Positions 51,120 through 58,792 of a DNA stretch of 64,000 bases are shown in pieces (within the stretch, counting starts at the first letter, position 1; every line of letters starts with the position of its first letter). Below the pieces are notes generated by a model. The model was not told where the DNA came from. It saw nothing but the letters and a program-made list of their open reading frames with translations, and ran no database searches. The DNA lies in contig DASVAS010000026.1 of the NCBI GenBank assembly GCA_036376245.1, positions 124,001-188,000 of the forward strand, read 5' to 3'. A program made the position numbers and the translations under genes. The DNA is from DATARR01 sp036376245 (GTDB lineage: Bacteria; Acidobacteriota; Thermoanaerobaculia; Multivoradales; UBA5704).

Positions 51120-54100
51120 CTACACCCCAAAGTACCTTGCATCCGGATGGTGGAACACCAGCGCCGACACGCTCGCCTCCGGCTCCATCATGTCCCCCTC
51201 GGTGAGGTGGACTCCGATCTCCTCCGGCTGTAGCGCCTTGAAGAGCTCGCGCTGGAAGGCGAGGTCCGGGCACGCCGGGTAGCCGAAGCTGTAACGCTTG
51301 CCCCGGTAGCGGGCGGCCAGCTTGTCCTCCAGGACCAGCTCTTCGGGATCGGCAAAGCCCCAGTACTTGCGGATGCAGGCGTGAAGATACTCGGCGGCGG
51401 CTTCGGCGGTCTCCAGGGCCAGGGCCGCGAAGGCGTGGCTCTTGAGATATTCGCCCCTGGCCTTCCAGTCCTCCACCCTTTCCCGCACGCCCTCCCCCGC
51501 CGTGGTGACGAAGAGCGCGACGTGGTCGCCGGGCAGGACGTAGTCGGCCAGGGAGAGACCACCCTCGCGGGCCTGGCGCGGGAAGTCCCAGGAAGCGGCC
51601 ACTTCGCCGGTCTCCGGATTCCGCAGGGTGATCCGGTTGCCGTCCGCCTCGGCCGGGAAGAAGCGCCAGACGGCTTTCGCCTTCATGGCGCCGCCGCGGG
51701 CGATCTCCTTCAGCTCGTCCACCACCGCTTCCAGCTTGGCGAGCTTGGGATCCCCTTCGGCGCGCAGCCGCTTCACCGATCCCTTCAGCCCGAGGTGCTT
51801 GCCGTAGACCATCTGCGGATTCAGGTACTCCCAGACCTTGTCGAGGTCCAGGTTCGCCACGTGCCGGTCCAGATCGGGCGGCGTGGGGACGGGGACGTCC
51901 CGCCGCACCTCGGCCGCGGCGTTGCGGCCGGCTTCGCCGGTCTCGGCGGTCTCGGTCGCGGCGTCGGCGTTGTCGTTGGCGATCAGCGCGGCGACCTCCT
52001 GCTGAAGGTCCGGGCGGACGTTGGGATCGAGGAGGCGCTCGACCAGCTTGAGGCCGTGCATGGCGTCCTTGGCGTAGGTGCAGAGACCGGTGTACGCCTG
52101 GGCGATCTTGCGGTGGGTGAAGCGGCGGGTGAGGGCCGCGCCGCCCACCAGGAGCGGCGTGTCGATCCCCACGGCGGCCAGGTCGCCGGCGGTCAGCACC
52201 ATCTGCTGGGCGCTCTTGACCAGCAGGCCGGAGAGGCCGATGACGTCCGGCTGGTGCTCGCGCACGGCCTGGATCAGCCGCTCGGAGGGGACCTTGATCC
52301 CCAGGTTCACCACGGTGAAACCGTTGTTCGAGAGGATGATGTCCACCAGGTTCTTGCCGATGTCGTGGACGTCCCCCTTGACCGTGGCGAGCAGGACCTT
52401 GCCGCGCGAGGAGCCGCCTTCGCTCTTCTCCATGTGCGGCTCGAGATAGGCCACGGCCGCCTTCATGACCTCGGCGCTTTGCAGCACCTCGGCCACGATG
52501 AGCTGGTTGTCGTTGAACAGCCGCCCGACCTCGCTCATGCCGGTCATCAGCGGGCCGTTGATGATGTCCAGCGGGGACGGCCAGCGGGAATCCGCGAGGG
52601 CCGCGGCGAGGTCGTCCTCCAGGCCGGTCTTGCTCCCCTCGACCACGGCGCGGGCGATCCTCTGTTCCAGCGGCAGCTCGGCGCGGGGCTGGACCGCCGC
52701 GGAGGCGCGTCCCCGGAAGTGGGCCGTGAAGGCCTCCACCGCCTGGTTGCCGGCGTCCACGTCCCCCAGGGGCAGGTAGATCAGCGACTCGGCCAGCTCG
52801 CGCTCCTCCGCCGGGACGTCGGCGTAGCGGGCCAGCTTCTCGGTGTTGACGATGGCGGCGTCGAGGCCGGCCTTGGTGCAGTGATAGAGGAAGACCGAGT
52901 TGAGCACCTCGCGGCCGGCGTTCGGCAGGCCGAAGCTGACGTTCGAGATGCCGAGGATGGTCTTGGTGTCCGGGAACAGTTCCTTGACCGCCCGCACGCC
53001 TTCGACCGTCTGCGCCGCCGAGCCGATGTAGGCCGCGTCGCCCGTGCCGCAGGGGAAGACCAGCGGGTCCCACCAGATGTCCTCGGGCGCGACGCCCATC
53101 TGCTCGACCAGGATGTGGTAGCTGCGGCGGGCCACTTCGACTTTCCGCTCGACGGTCACCGCCATGCCCTTTTCGTCGATCAGGCCGACGATCATGGCGG
53201 CGCCGAAGCGCTTCGCCAGGGGGACGACGCGCTCGAAGCGGTGCAGGCCGTCCTCCAGGTTGATGGAGTTGAGGACCGACTTGCCCTGGCAGTAGGTCAG
53301 GGACCGCTCCATGACGTGGGCGTCGGTGGAGTCGATCATCAGCGGCACCTTCACCAGCCGGATCAGCCGGTCGAGGAAGGCTTCCATGTCGCCGATCTCG
53401 TCGCGGTCGGGATCCTGGAGGCAGACGTCGAGGATCTGGCCGCCGGCCTTCACCTGGGCGCGGCCCACCTCGGCGGCGGCTTCGTGCTGGCCCGCCTGGA
53501 TGAGCTGCTTGAACTTGCGGCTGCCGAGGACGTTGGTGCGCTCGCCGACCAGGAGCGGCCGCTGCGCTTCGGTGAGCTCGACCGCCTCCAGCCCGGAGAC
53601 CATGCTCCGGCGGTGATGGGGGATCGCGCGCGGCTTCCGTCCCTGGACCAGCTTCGCCAGGGCGGCGATGTGGGCGGCCCGGGTGCCGCAGCAGCCGCCG
53701 ACGAGGTTGAGCCAGCCGGCGTCGAGGAAGCGGGTGAAGACCTTCTCGAAGACGTCCGGCCCCTCGGTGTAGCGCCCCTCCTCGTCCGGCAGGCCGGCGT
53801 TGGGGACGCAGGCCACGCGGGTGCGGCAAATCTCGGAGAGGGTGCGGACGTGGTCCGTCATCAGGTCCGGACCGGTGGCGCAGTTCAGGCCCACGTAGAG
53901 GAGGTCGGCGTGGAGCAGGGAGACGGCGAGCGCCTCGGCGTCCTGGCCGGCGAGCATGGTGCCGGTGGTCTCGATGGTGGCCGAGACGGCGACCGGGATC
54001 TTCCAGCCGGCCTGCGCGAAGGCGCGCTCGATGCCGATCAGGCCGGCCTTGATGTTGCGCGTGTCCTGGGCGGTCTCCAGCAGCAGGTAGTCGGCGCCGC

Positions 54101-54614
54101 CGGCCATCAGGCCCAGGGCCTGGACGCGGAAGTTCTCGATCAGCCCTTCGAAGGTGATGCCGCCGGTGACGGAGATGGCCTTGGTGGTGGGGCCCATGGA
54201 GCCGCAGACGAAGCGCGGCTTCTCCGGCGTGTCGTGGCGGGCGCAGGCGCCGCGGGCGATGCTGGCGGAAAGGCGGTTCAGCTCATAGGCGAGATGGGAG
54301 AGCCCGTACTCGCCCAGCACCAGCGGGGTGCCGCCGAAGGAGTTGGTCTCGACGATGTCGCAGCCGACGGAGAGGTAGCCCTCGTGGACGCCGTCCACCA
54401 CGTCGGGGCGGGTGATGCAGAGGTTCTCGTTGCAGCCTTCCAGCTCGGGGCCGCCGAAGTCGTCGGCGGTGAGGCGGACGCCCTGCAAGGCCGTGCCCGT
54501 GGCGCCGTCGAGAACCAGCACGCGCTCGTCCAGGGTGGCGAGCAGGCGCGCGGTGCGCTCCTCCGTGCCGGCGGGGCGCTGGGGGACGGGTACGTCGAAG
54601 ACCGGATCGCTCAA
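51120..54614 (-). CDS. metH: Cobalamin-dependent methionine synthase
   Basis: 1164 residues from a TTG at 54614 with AGGAGG seven bases upstream. Homocysteine domain about 25-330 with zinc ligands in LVGGCCGTRA; methyltetrahydrofolate (pterin) domain about 350-610 (PLLVGERTNVLGS); B12 cap and binding domains about 630-890 with GDVHDIGKN and cobalt-ligand His750; activation (S-adenosylmethionine) domain about 920-1160. It methylates homocysteine to methionine. Full-length, so no separate activation protein is needed. The leader contains a candidate SAM riboswitch and terminator. Confidence 0.97.
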   Translation of the reverse strand: MSDPVFDVPVPQRPAGTEERTARLLATLDERVLVLDGATGTALQGVRLTADDFGGPELEGCNENLCITRPDVVDGVHEGYLSVGCDIVETNSFGGTPLVLGEYGLSHLAYELNRLSASIARGACARHDTPEKPRFVCGSMGPTTKAISVTGGITFEGLIENFRVQALGLMAGGADYLLLETAQDTRNIKAGLIGIERAFAQAGWKIPVAVSATIETTGTMLAGQDAEALAVSLLHADLLYVGLNCATGPDLMTDHVRTLSEICRTRVACVPNAGLPDEEGRYTEGPDVFEKVFTRFLDAGWLNLVGGCCGTRAAHIAALAKLVQGRKPRAIPHHRRSMVSGLEAVELTEAQRPLLVGERTNVLGSRKFKQLIQAGQHEAAAEVGRAQVKAGGQILDVCLQDPDRDEIGDMEAFLDRLIRLVKVPLMIDSTDAHVMERSLTYCQGKSVLNSINLEDGLHRFERVVPLAKRFGAAMIVGLIDEKGMAVTVERKVEVARRSYHILVEQMGVAPEDIWWDPLVFPCGTGDAAYIGSAAQTVEGVRAVKELFPDTKTILGISNVSFGLPNAGREVLNSVFLYHCTKAGLDAAIVNTEKLARYADVPAEERELAESLIYLPLGDVDAGNQAVEAFTAHFRGRASAAVQPRAELPLEQRIARAVVEGSKTGLEDDLAAALADSRWPSPLDIINGPLMTGMSEVGRLFNDNQLIVAEVLQSAEVMKAAVAYLEPHMEKSEGGSSRGKVLLATVKGDVHDIGKNLVDIILSNNGFTVVNLGIKVPSERLIQAVREHQPDVIGLSGLLVKSAQQMVLTAGDLAAVGIDTPLLVGGAALTRRFTHRKIAQAYTGLCTYAKDAMHGLKLVERLLDPNVRPDLQQEVAALIANDNADAATETAETGEAGRNAAAEVRRDVPVPTPPDLDRHVANLDLDKVWEYLNPQMVYGKHLGLKGSVKRLRAEGDPKLAKLEAVVDELKEIARGGAMKAKAVWRFFPAEADGNRITLRNPETGEVAASWDFPRQAREGGLSLADYVLPGDHVALFVTTAGEGVRERVEDWKARGEYLKSHAFAALALETAEAAAEYLHACIRKYWGFADPEELVLEDKLAARYRGKRYSFGYPACPDLAFQRELFKALQPEEIGVHLTEGDMMEPEASVSALVFHHPDARYFGV

Positions 54615-54637
54615 CTCTCTCCTCCTCACAGGCAATA

Positions 54638-54678
54638 CAAAAAAGCCCGGCTCGTATGCATCACGAGACGGGCTTTTC
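54638..54678 (-). terminator. Intrinsic terminator in the metH leader
   Basis: Read on the minus strand: AAAAGCCCGtCTCGT, a 7-nt loop, ACGAGcCGGGCTTTTTT. The stem is about 14 bp with one mismatch, ending in a run of six T, only 24 bp before the metH start. It would stop transcription before the gene unless prevented by upstream folding. Confidence 0.85.
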
Positions 54679-54689
54679 CGCTCCGGACA

Positions 54690-54810
54690 CTTAATTGTCG
54701 CTTCAGCGACCGCATCCTCGCTGCTTCAGCGAGAGGGCACCTTGGGTGTCCGTCCCAGGTTGCCGAGCCCGGCCGGAGCCGGACCGCTCGTAATGCAAGA
54801 AGGAGGATAA
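54690..54810 (-). ncRNA. Candidate SAM-clan riboswitch upstream of metH
   Basis: On the minus strand the leader reads ...TTACGAGCGG, a GC hairpin (TCCGGCTCCGGCCGGG), GGCAACC, a stem CCTGGG/CCCAAGG, and AGGTGCC, followed by two hairpins with GCTGAAGC loops. GGCAACC and GGTGCC at the base of a helix are the core of the SAM-I/SAM-IV group; the 5' part (ACGAGCGG) looks closer to SAM-IV than to SAM-I. With the terminator just downstream this would shut off metH when S-adenosylmethionine is high. Class assignment is tentative. Confidence 0.6.
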
Positions 54811-54889
54811 TCGGGACGGACGGGGGTTGTCAAAGGCGGGGACCGGAAACGCTTCCACGAGAGGCGACATAGAAAGACAGGAGGCAGAG

Positions 54890-55018
54890 ATGGCCGAGTT
54901 TCTCCTGATGATCCTGGAATCGTTCGTGAGGATCTTCGCCTCGAAGAGGGAGAGCCAGACCGATAGACCGGCCGCGTTCAACCCAGGCGCGGAGGAGGCG
55001 AAGGCCGAGGAGGGCTAG
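54890..55018 (+). CDS. Putative 42-residue small protein
   Basis: ATG preceded by AGGAGGCAGAG at ideal spacing. The peptide starts MAEFLLMILESFVRIFASKR, amphipathic and hydrophobic, then an acidic, Ala/Glu-rich tail (GAEEAKAEEG). It may attach to the membrane. The strong ribosome binding site is the main support. Confidence 0.45.
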   Translation: MAEFLLMILESFVRIFASKRESQTDRPAAFNPGAEEAKAEEG

Positions 55019-55023
55019 AAGAT

Positions 55024-55323
55024 CTACTCCACGATCCTGTAGATCTCCCGGTGCCCGCCGTCGACCAGGTCCATATAGCCCGTCATGGCCTCCTTGACCT
55101 CGGGCCGGGCGCTGAAATTCTTCATGTGACCGTCGAACTTCGCGATGTCCTCCACCTCGGCCTGGAGCACCACGGTCCAGTAGGTGGCGACGTAGTCGGT
55201 CATGACGCGGACGTTGCGGAAGCCGTCCTCCGTCTCCATCGAGGGAACGGTCTTCAGGAACATCCTGGCCAGGGCGCCGGCCTTGCCCGGCTTGCAGCGG
55301 AAGATGTCGCGGATCAGGAACAT
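55024..55323 (-). CDS. Small dimeric alpha/beta-barrel-like protein
   Basis: 99 residues from an ATG with GGAGGG upstream. MFLIRDIFRCKPGKAGALARMF and the SMETEDGFRNVRVMTD / YWTVVLQAEVEDIAKFD pattern fit the ABM/NIPSNAP ferredoxin-like fold, in which two subunits form a barrel. Members range from monooxygenases to unknowns; no catalytic residue is clear. Single gene. Confidence 0.7.
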   Translation of the reverse strand: MFLIRDIFRCKPGKAGALARMFLKTVPSMETEDGFRNVRVMTDYVATYWTVVLQAEVEDIAKFDGHMKNFSARPEVKEAMTGYMDLVDGGHREIYRIVE

Positions 55324-55366
55324 GGCGGTCCCTCCTTTCCTATAGTTTAGAATCCTCCCAGCGATC

Positions 55367-55978
55367 ATGAAGAAGACCTGGCTCGCGGTTCTGGCCGTCG
55401 TCCTGGCGGGGTTCTGGCTGTTCAACCGTCCCATGTCCGCCGGCGCCGGCGATCCCATCGACTGGTCCCGGGAGCCGGTGCAGAAGGATACCGACCGCTC
55501 GTCCTTCGAGGTCTCCACACGGAAAGGCTCCGTCACCCTCCATCCCGTGGCGGCGTTCGAGGTCTGGGGCGTGGTGGCCGGGGCCGAGCGGTACCGCTTC
55601 GACGACGAGGCGTTCCTCTCCCCCGTCGACTTCGTCATGACCTGGGGGAAGCTGCCGGACGAGCCCTACAAGTCGAAGGTCGGCTACAACCAGATGACCC
55701 GCTACTACTTCTGGCGGGCGCCGGCGGGCGTGGACGGGGACTACATCCAGTCGCACTCCTCGAACATGCACATGATCCCCGCCACCGCGAACCTGAAGCG
55801 CGCCCTGACCGCGGTGGACAGCGGCGACAGCGTGCGGATCAAGGGGCTGCTGGTGAACGCCGCCCGCGCGGACGGCTACACCTGGAACAGCTCGCGGTCG
55901 CGCGGGGACTCGGGACCGGGAGCGTGCGAGCTGATCTGGGTGGAGGAGCTCCAGGTCGGACGCAAGGTCTACCGGTAG
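55367..55978 (+). CDS. Membrane-anchored hypothetical protein
   Basis: 203 residues. One N-terminal hydrophobic segment (LAVLAVVLAGFWLF) acts as signal or anchor. The rest is soluble, with conserved-looking aromatic motifs (FEVWGVVAGAERYRFD, YYFWRAP, SHSSNMHMIPA). I recall similar proteins of unknown function in environmental bacteria but cannot name a family. Its stop overlaps the convergent small-protein gene by 10 bp. Confidence 0.7.
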   Translation: MKKTWLAVLAVVLAGFWLFNRPMSAGAGDPIDWSREPVQKDTDRSSFEVSTRKGSVTLHPVAAFEVWGVVAGAERYRFDDEAFLSPVDFVMTWGKLPDEPYKSKVGYNQMTRYYFWRAPAGVDGDYIQSHSSNMHMIPATANLKRALTAVDSGDSVRIKGLLVNAARADGYTWNSSRSRGDSGPGACELIWVEELQVGRKVYR

Positions 55979-56193
55979 GGCTCGTACCCGGAGCAGGCCG
56001 CCACCGGCAGGCCCGGGTAGCGGGGGAAGCGCGGGTCCGTGGCCGCCAGGCCGCAGCGCACGAAGACGCTCCGCTTCGAGGCCAGCAGACGCAGGTGGAC
56101 GCAGGTGGCGCAGAGGCCCGCCGGCACGTTTAGCCGCTCCAGCAGCCCGCGCTCGTCCTCCGTGGCGCTCTTGTCCCGATCGTCGTCGTCCAC
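55969..56193 (-). CDS. Small Cys-containing protein upstream of no known partner
   Basis: 74 residues. An acidic start (DDDDRDKSATEDERG) is followed by four Cys (GLCATCVHL, VRCGL, AACSGYEPY) that could bind zinc. It begins 3 bp after the ClC channel stop in the same direction, so it is probably the second gene of that operon. Function unknown. Confidence 0.65.
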   Translation of the reverse strand: MDDDDRDKSATEDERGLLERLNVPAGLCATCVHLRLLASKRSVFVRCGLAATDPRFPRYPGLPVAACSGYEPYR

Positions 56194-56196
56194 CCG

Positions 56197-58356
56197 CTAC
56201 TCCGCCGCCTGATGTTCGGCCAGGGCCTCCTCGGCGGCCCGGCCCTGGGCCAGGGCTTCCACCTTGTTCGCGGGACCCAGGAGAAGGAGCAGATCCCCCG
56301 CCTGGAGCATGGTCTCGGCGCCGGGGAGGACCGTCTCCTCGCCGAGCTTGCCCTGCCGCCGGATCTCCATCACCCGCGCGCCCAGGACCTGGGGGAGCTT
56401 CGCCTCGGCGAGCGTCTTGCCCACCAAGTCCGCGGGGACCGGGACCAGCCGCAGGGCGAAGTCGGGAGGGATCTCCATGTACTGGCGGTTGACCTGGGAT
56501 TCCTGGCTGGAGACGTAGGTGGCGAGGAGAGCCGGCCGCCCCAGCACCTCCTGGGCGTAGACGGCCAGCAGGTCGCGCTTGGAGAGCACGCCCAGGAATT
56601 TGCCGTCCGAATCCACCACCGGCAGCCGCTCGAAGTCGCTGTGGGCGAACAGTTCGGTGGCGCGGTGCAGCCGCTCGTCCTTGTGGACGGTCTGCTCCAC
56701 CGGCGTCATCAGGTCGAGGGCCAGAACGGCGGTCAGCGTGTCCGGGTTCTCCAGCGCGTGCTTGATGTCGTGCAGCGAGACGGCCCCTGTCAGGCGGCCG
56801 TCCGCGCCGACCACGAAGAGCCGCTGGCGGCGGGTGGAGAGGAACTTCTCCACCACGTCGCCGTAGCGGTCCCCCGGCTTGAGAATCTGCGGGTCGGGGC
56901 GCGCCAGGCTCTCCGCCTTGAGGCCGGCGAGCACCGCCTCCTCCATCCGCCACGGGAGCTCGACGCCCCGCTTCTTCAATCCCTCGGTGTAGATCGAGAG
57001 CGGGCGCAGCCGCCGGGCGATGGTGCTCGAGAGGATCGAGGCCAGCATCACCGGCAGGATCAGGTCGTAGTTCCCCGTGAACTCGAAGAGGATGAGGATG
57101 GCGCTGATGGGCGCGTGGCTGGTCCCCGCCATGACGGCGGCCATCCCCACCGCGGCGTAGGCGCCCGGGGGGGAGGCGATGGCCGGGAACTGCGAGTGGG
57201 CCCAGAAGCCGTAGGCGCCGCCGATCAGGGCGCCGAAGGCCAGCGAGGGGGTGAACAGCCCGCCGGCGCCGCCGCTCCCCCGCGTCAGAGCCGTGGCCAC
57301 GAGCTTGACCCCGGCGAGGCCGAGGAGCAGGAGGATGGTGGCCTGCGCCGCCGGCAGCTTGAGATCGCCCGCCAGGACCATGTTGATCGTGCCGTAGCCG
57401 CGCCCCAGCGCGTGCGGGACGTAGAGGCCCAGCACGCCGAGCAGCGTCAGGCCGATGAAGGGATGGAACGGCCGCGGGATGAAGCGCAGGCGCTTGAACG
57501 TCCTGCCGCCCAGGCTCACCCCGGTCATGAAGATCAGCGAGGCCAGCGCGCCGATGATCCCCAGCCCGGCGTAGAGGAGCATCTCCCAGCCGCTCACCAG
57601 GGCGTAGTCGGGCGCGGCGTAGAGCGGCTCGTTGCCGGTGAGGGAGCGGGCGATCAGGGTGGCGATCACCGACGAGGCCACGATCGGGCCGAAGATCTCC
57701 AGGGCGAAGTTGCCGAGGATGACCTCCATGGCGAACAGGGTGGCGCCGATGGGGATGTTGTAGGTGGCCGCGAGACCGGCCGCGGCGCCGCAGCCCACCA
57801 GGATCTTGAGGCGGTGGGCCGGCAGCTCCAGGCGCTGTCCCATCCAGGAGGAGACCATGGCGCCCAGCCGGGTCATCGGCCCTTCGCGGCCCAGGGAGCC
57901 GCCGGCGCCGACGGTGACGATGGCGGCCAGGGCGTTGACGATCGCCGGCCGGGGGGCGACCTTGCCTCCCGACAGCGCCACGGCCTCGATGAGGGTGGCC
58001 ATGCCCTCGCCGCCGGCTTCTTCCCGTTTGCGGCCGCGCAGGAGCCAGCTCAGCCACAGGATGAGCCCCACCAGGGCGCCGCCCACGGCCAGCGCCGCCA
58101 CCACCCGCCAGCGCGGGACCTCCGTGACCAGGGTCAGCATCTCGCCCCTGCGCCCCCAGAGGAGCCGCTGGACGAAGCCGATCAGGAAGTCGGTGACGAA
58201 GCCGAGCAGGCCGCCGACCACGCCGACGGCTCCGATGAGGAGGAAGAAGAGGCGGTCTTCACGATTGGCGAGGCCGAACCGCCGCGCCAGGGTGAAATCG
58301 AGGGAGCGGAACCCGTCGCGCGCCCGGCGCAGCCAGGTCACGGAGCGCTTCTCCAT
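56197..58356 (-). CDS. ClC chloride channel with CBS pair and TrkA-C domain
   Basis: 719 residues. The ClC core (about 40-455) has GSLGREGPMTRLGA (GxEGP ion-pathway motif), the GGAGGLFTPSLAFGA segment and ATYNIPIGATLFAME. Two CBS domains lie at about 490-545 and 552-610 and likely bind adenine nucleotides. A TrkA-C/RCK-type domain at about 635-700 (VGKTLAEAKLPQVLGARVM) is an uncommon addition that may bind a second ligand. It moves Cl- (or H+/Cl-) across the inner membrane. Confidence 0.93.
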   Translation of the reverse strand: MEKRSVTWLRRARDGFRSLDFTLARRFGLANREDRLFFLLIGAVGVVGGLLGFVTDFLIGFVQRLLWGRRGEMLTLVTEVPRWRVVAALAVGGALVGLILWLSWLLRGRKREEAGGEGMATLIEAVALSGGKVAPRPAIVNALAAIVTVGAGGSLGREGPMTRLGAMVSSWMGQRLELPAHRLKILVGCGAAAGLAATYNIPIGATLFAMEVILGNFALEIFGPIVASSVIATLIARSLTGNEPLYAAPDYALVSGWEMLLYAGLGIIGALASLIFMTGVSLGGRTFKRLRFIPRPFHPFIGLTLLGVLGLYVPHALGRGYGTINMVLAGDLKLPAAQATILLLLGLAGVKLVATALTRGSGGAGGLFTPSLAFGALIGGAYGFWAHSQFPAIASPPGAYAAVGMAAVMAGTSHAPISAILILFEFTGNYDLILPVMLASILSSTIARRLRPLSIYTEGLKKRGVELPWRMEEAVLAGLKAESLARPDPQILKPGDRYGDVVEKFLSTRRQRLFVVGADGRLTGAVSLHDIKHALENPDTLTAVLALDLMTPVEQTVHKDERLHRATELFAHSDFERLPVVDSDGKFLGVLSKRDLLAVYAQEVLGRPALLATYVSSQESQVNRQYMEIPPDFALRLVPVPADLVGKTLAEAKLPQVLGARVMEIRRQGKLGEETVLPGAETMLQAGDLLLLLGPANKVEALAQGRAAEEALAEHQAAE

Positions 58357-58379
58357 GGGAAGGGACTGTATCAGGGCGG

Positions 58380-58546
58380 ACCCTCACTCCCCCTACCCCC
58401 TCTCTCCCGACCCCTCCCTCCCACGCCACACCGGGAGAGAGGGGGACTAAGAAGCTTCTTTGTCTTTTTTCGGCAAACCTCTCCCTCCTCTCCCGGTGTG
58501 GCGTGGGAGGGAGGGGTCGGGAGAGGAGGGCCGGGGAGGTGAGGGA
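58380..58546. repeat. CCCTCTCCC-family palindrome, locus 5
   Basis: Arms CCCGACCCCTCCCTCCCACG and inverse, with closing CACCGGGAGAG / CTCTCCCGGTG. It differs from locus 4 by one compensatory pair (A-T to G-C) in the stem. It sits directly upstream of the ClC gene. Confidence 0.9.
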
Positions 58547-58589
58547 TCAAATCAGATAGCCAAGTGCTGTTCCATAGACATGCTCATTC

Positions 58590-58780
58590 GTGTATACTCG
58601 TCACCGAGGCCGCCGAAAGGCGGCCAGGCCTTCCGGGGCCCCGCCGGTCAGCGTCCGCTACCGGTTCATGGGGGCCCCACGGCGGACGTCTCGCCCCGCG
58701 GTACCAACCCTCCCCCCGCGGTCGTGCTTCAAACGCCGCGCGTCAAGCCCCGAGGGGACCGGATTCCGGTCCCCTTCGCC
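58590..58780 (+). ncRNA. Candidate structured RNA with own promoter
   Basis: An extended -10-like TGTATACT at 58594-58601 is followed by a GNRA hairpin GGCCGCC-GAAA-GGCGGCC, a stem GCGTCCGC/GCGGACGT, and a terminal hairpin GGGGACCGG-ATT-CCGGTCCCC with a short T-rich tail (58752-58785). No coding frame is convincing. It lies between the glf stop and the ClC start. Either strand could be the RNA; I assign plus because of the promoter. Not identified as 6S, SRP, tmRNA or RNase P. Confidence 0.35.
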
Positions 58781-58792
58781 TTTTCTGGAGGT

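Noticed and set aside
51381..54872. Very long open frame opposite metH
   Set aside because: It is a high-GC antisense shadow: low-complexity Gly/Ala/Arg/Asp composition, no domain, and metH is intact over the same region.
58590..58780. 6S RNA, SRP RNA or c-di-GMP riboswitch
   Set aside because: The expected conserved sequences (SRP GGAAG tetraloop region, GEMM core, 6S central bubble with paired ends) could not be found; kept only as an unidentified candidate.
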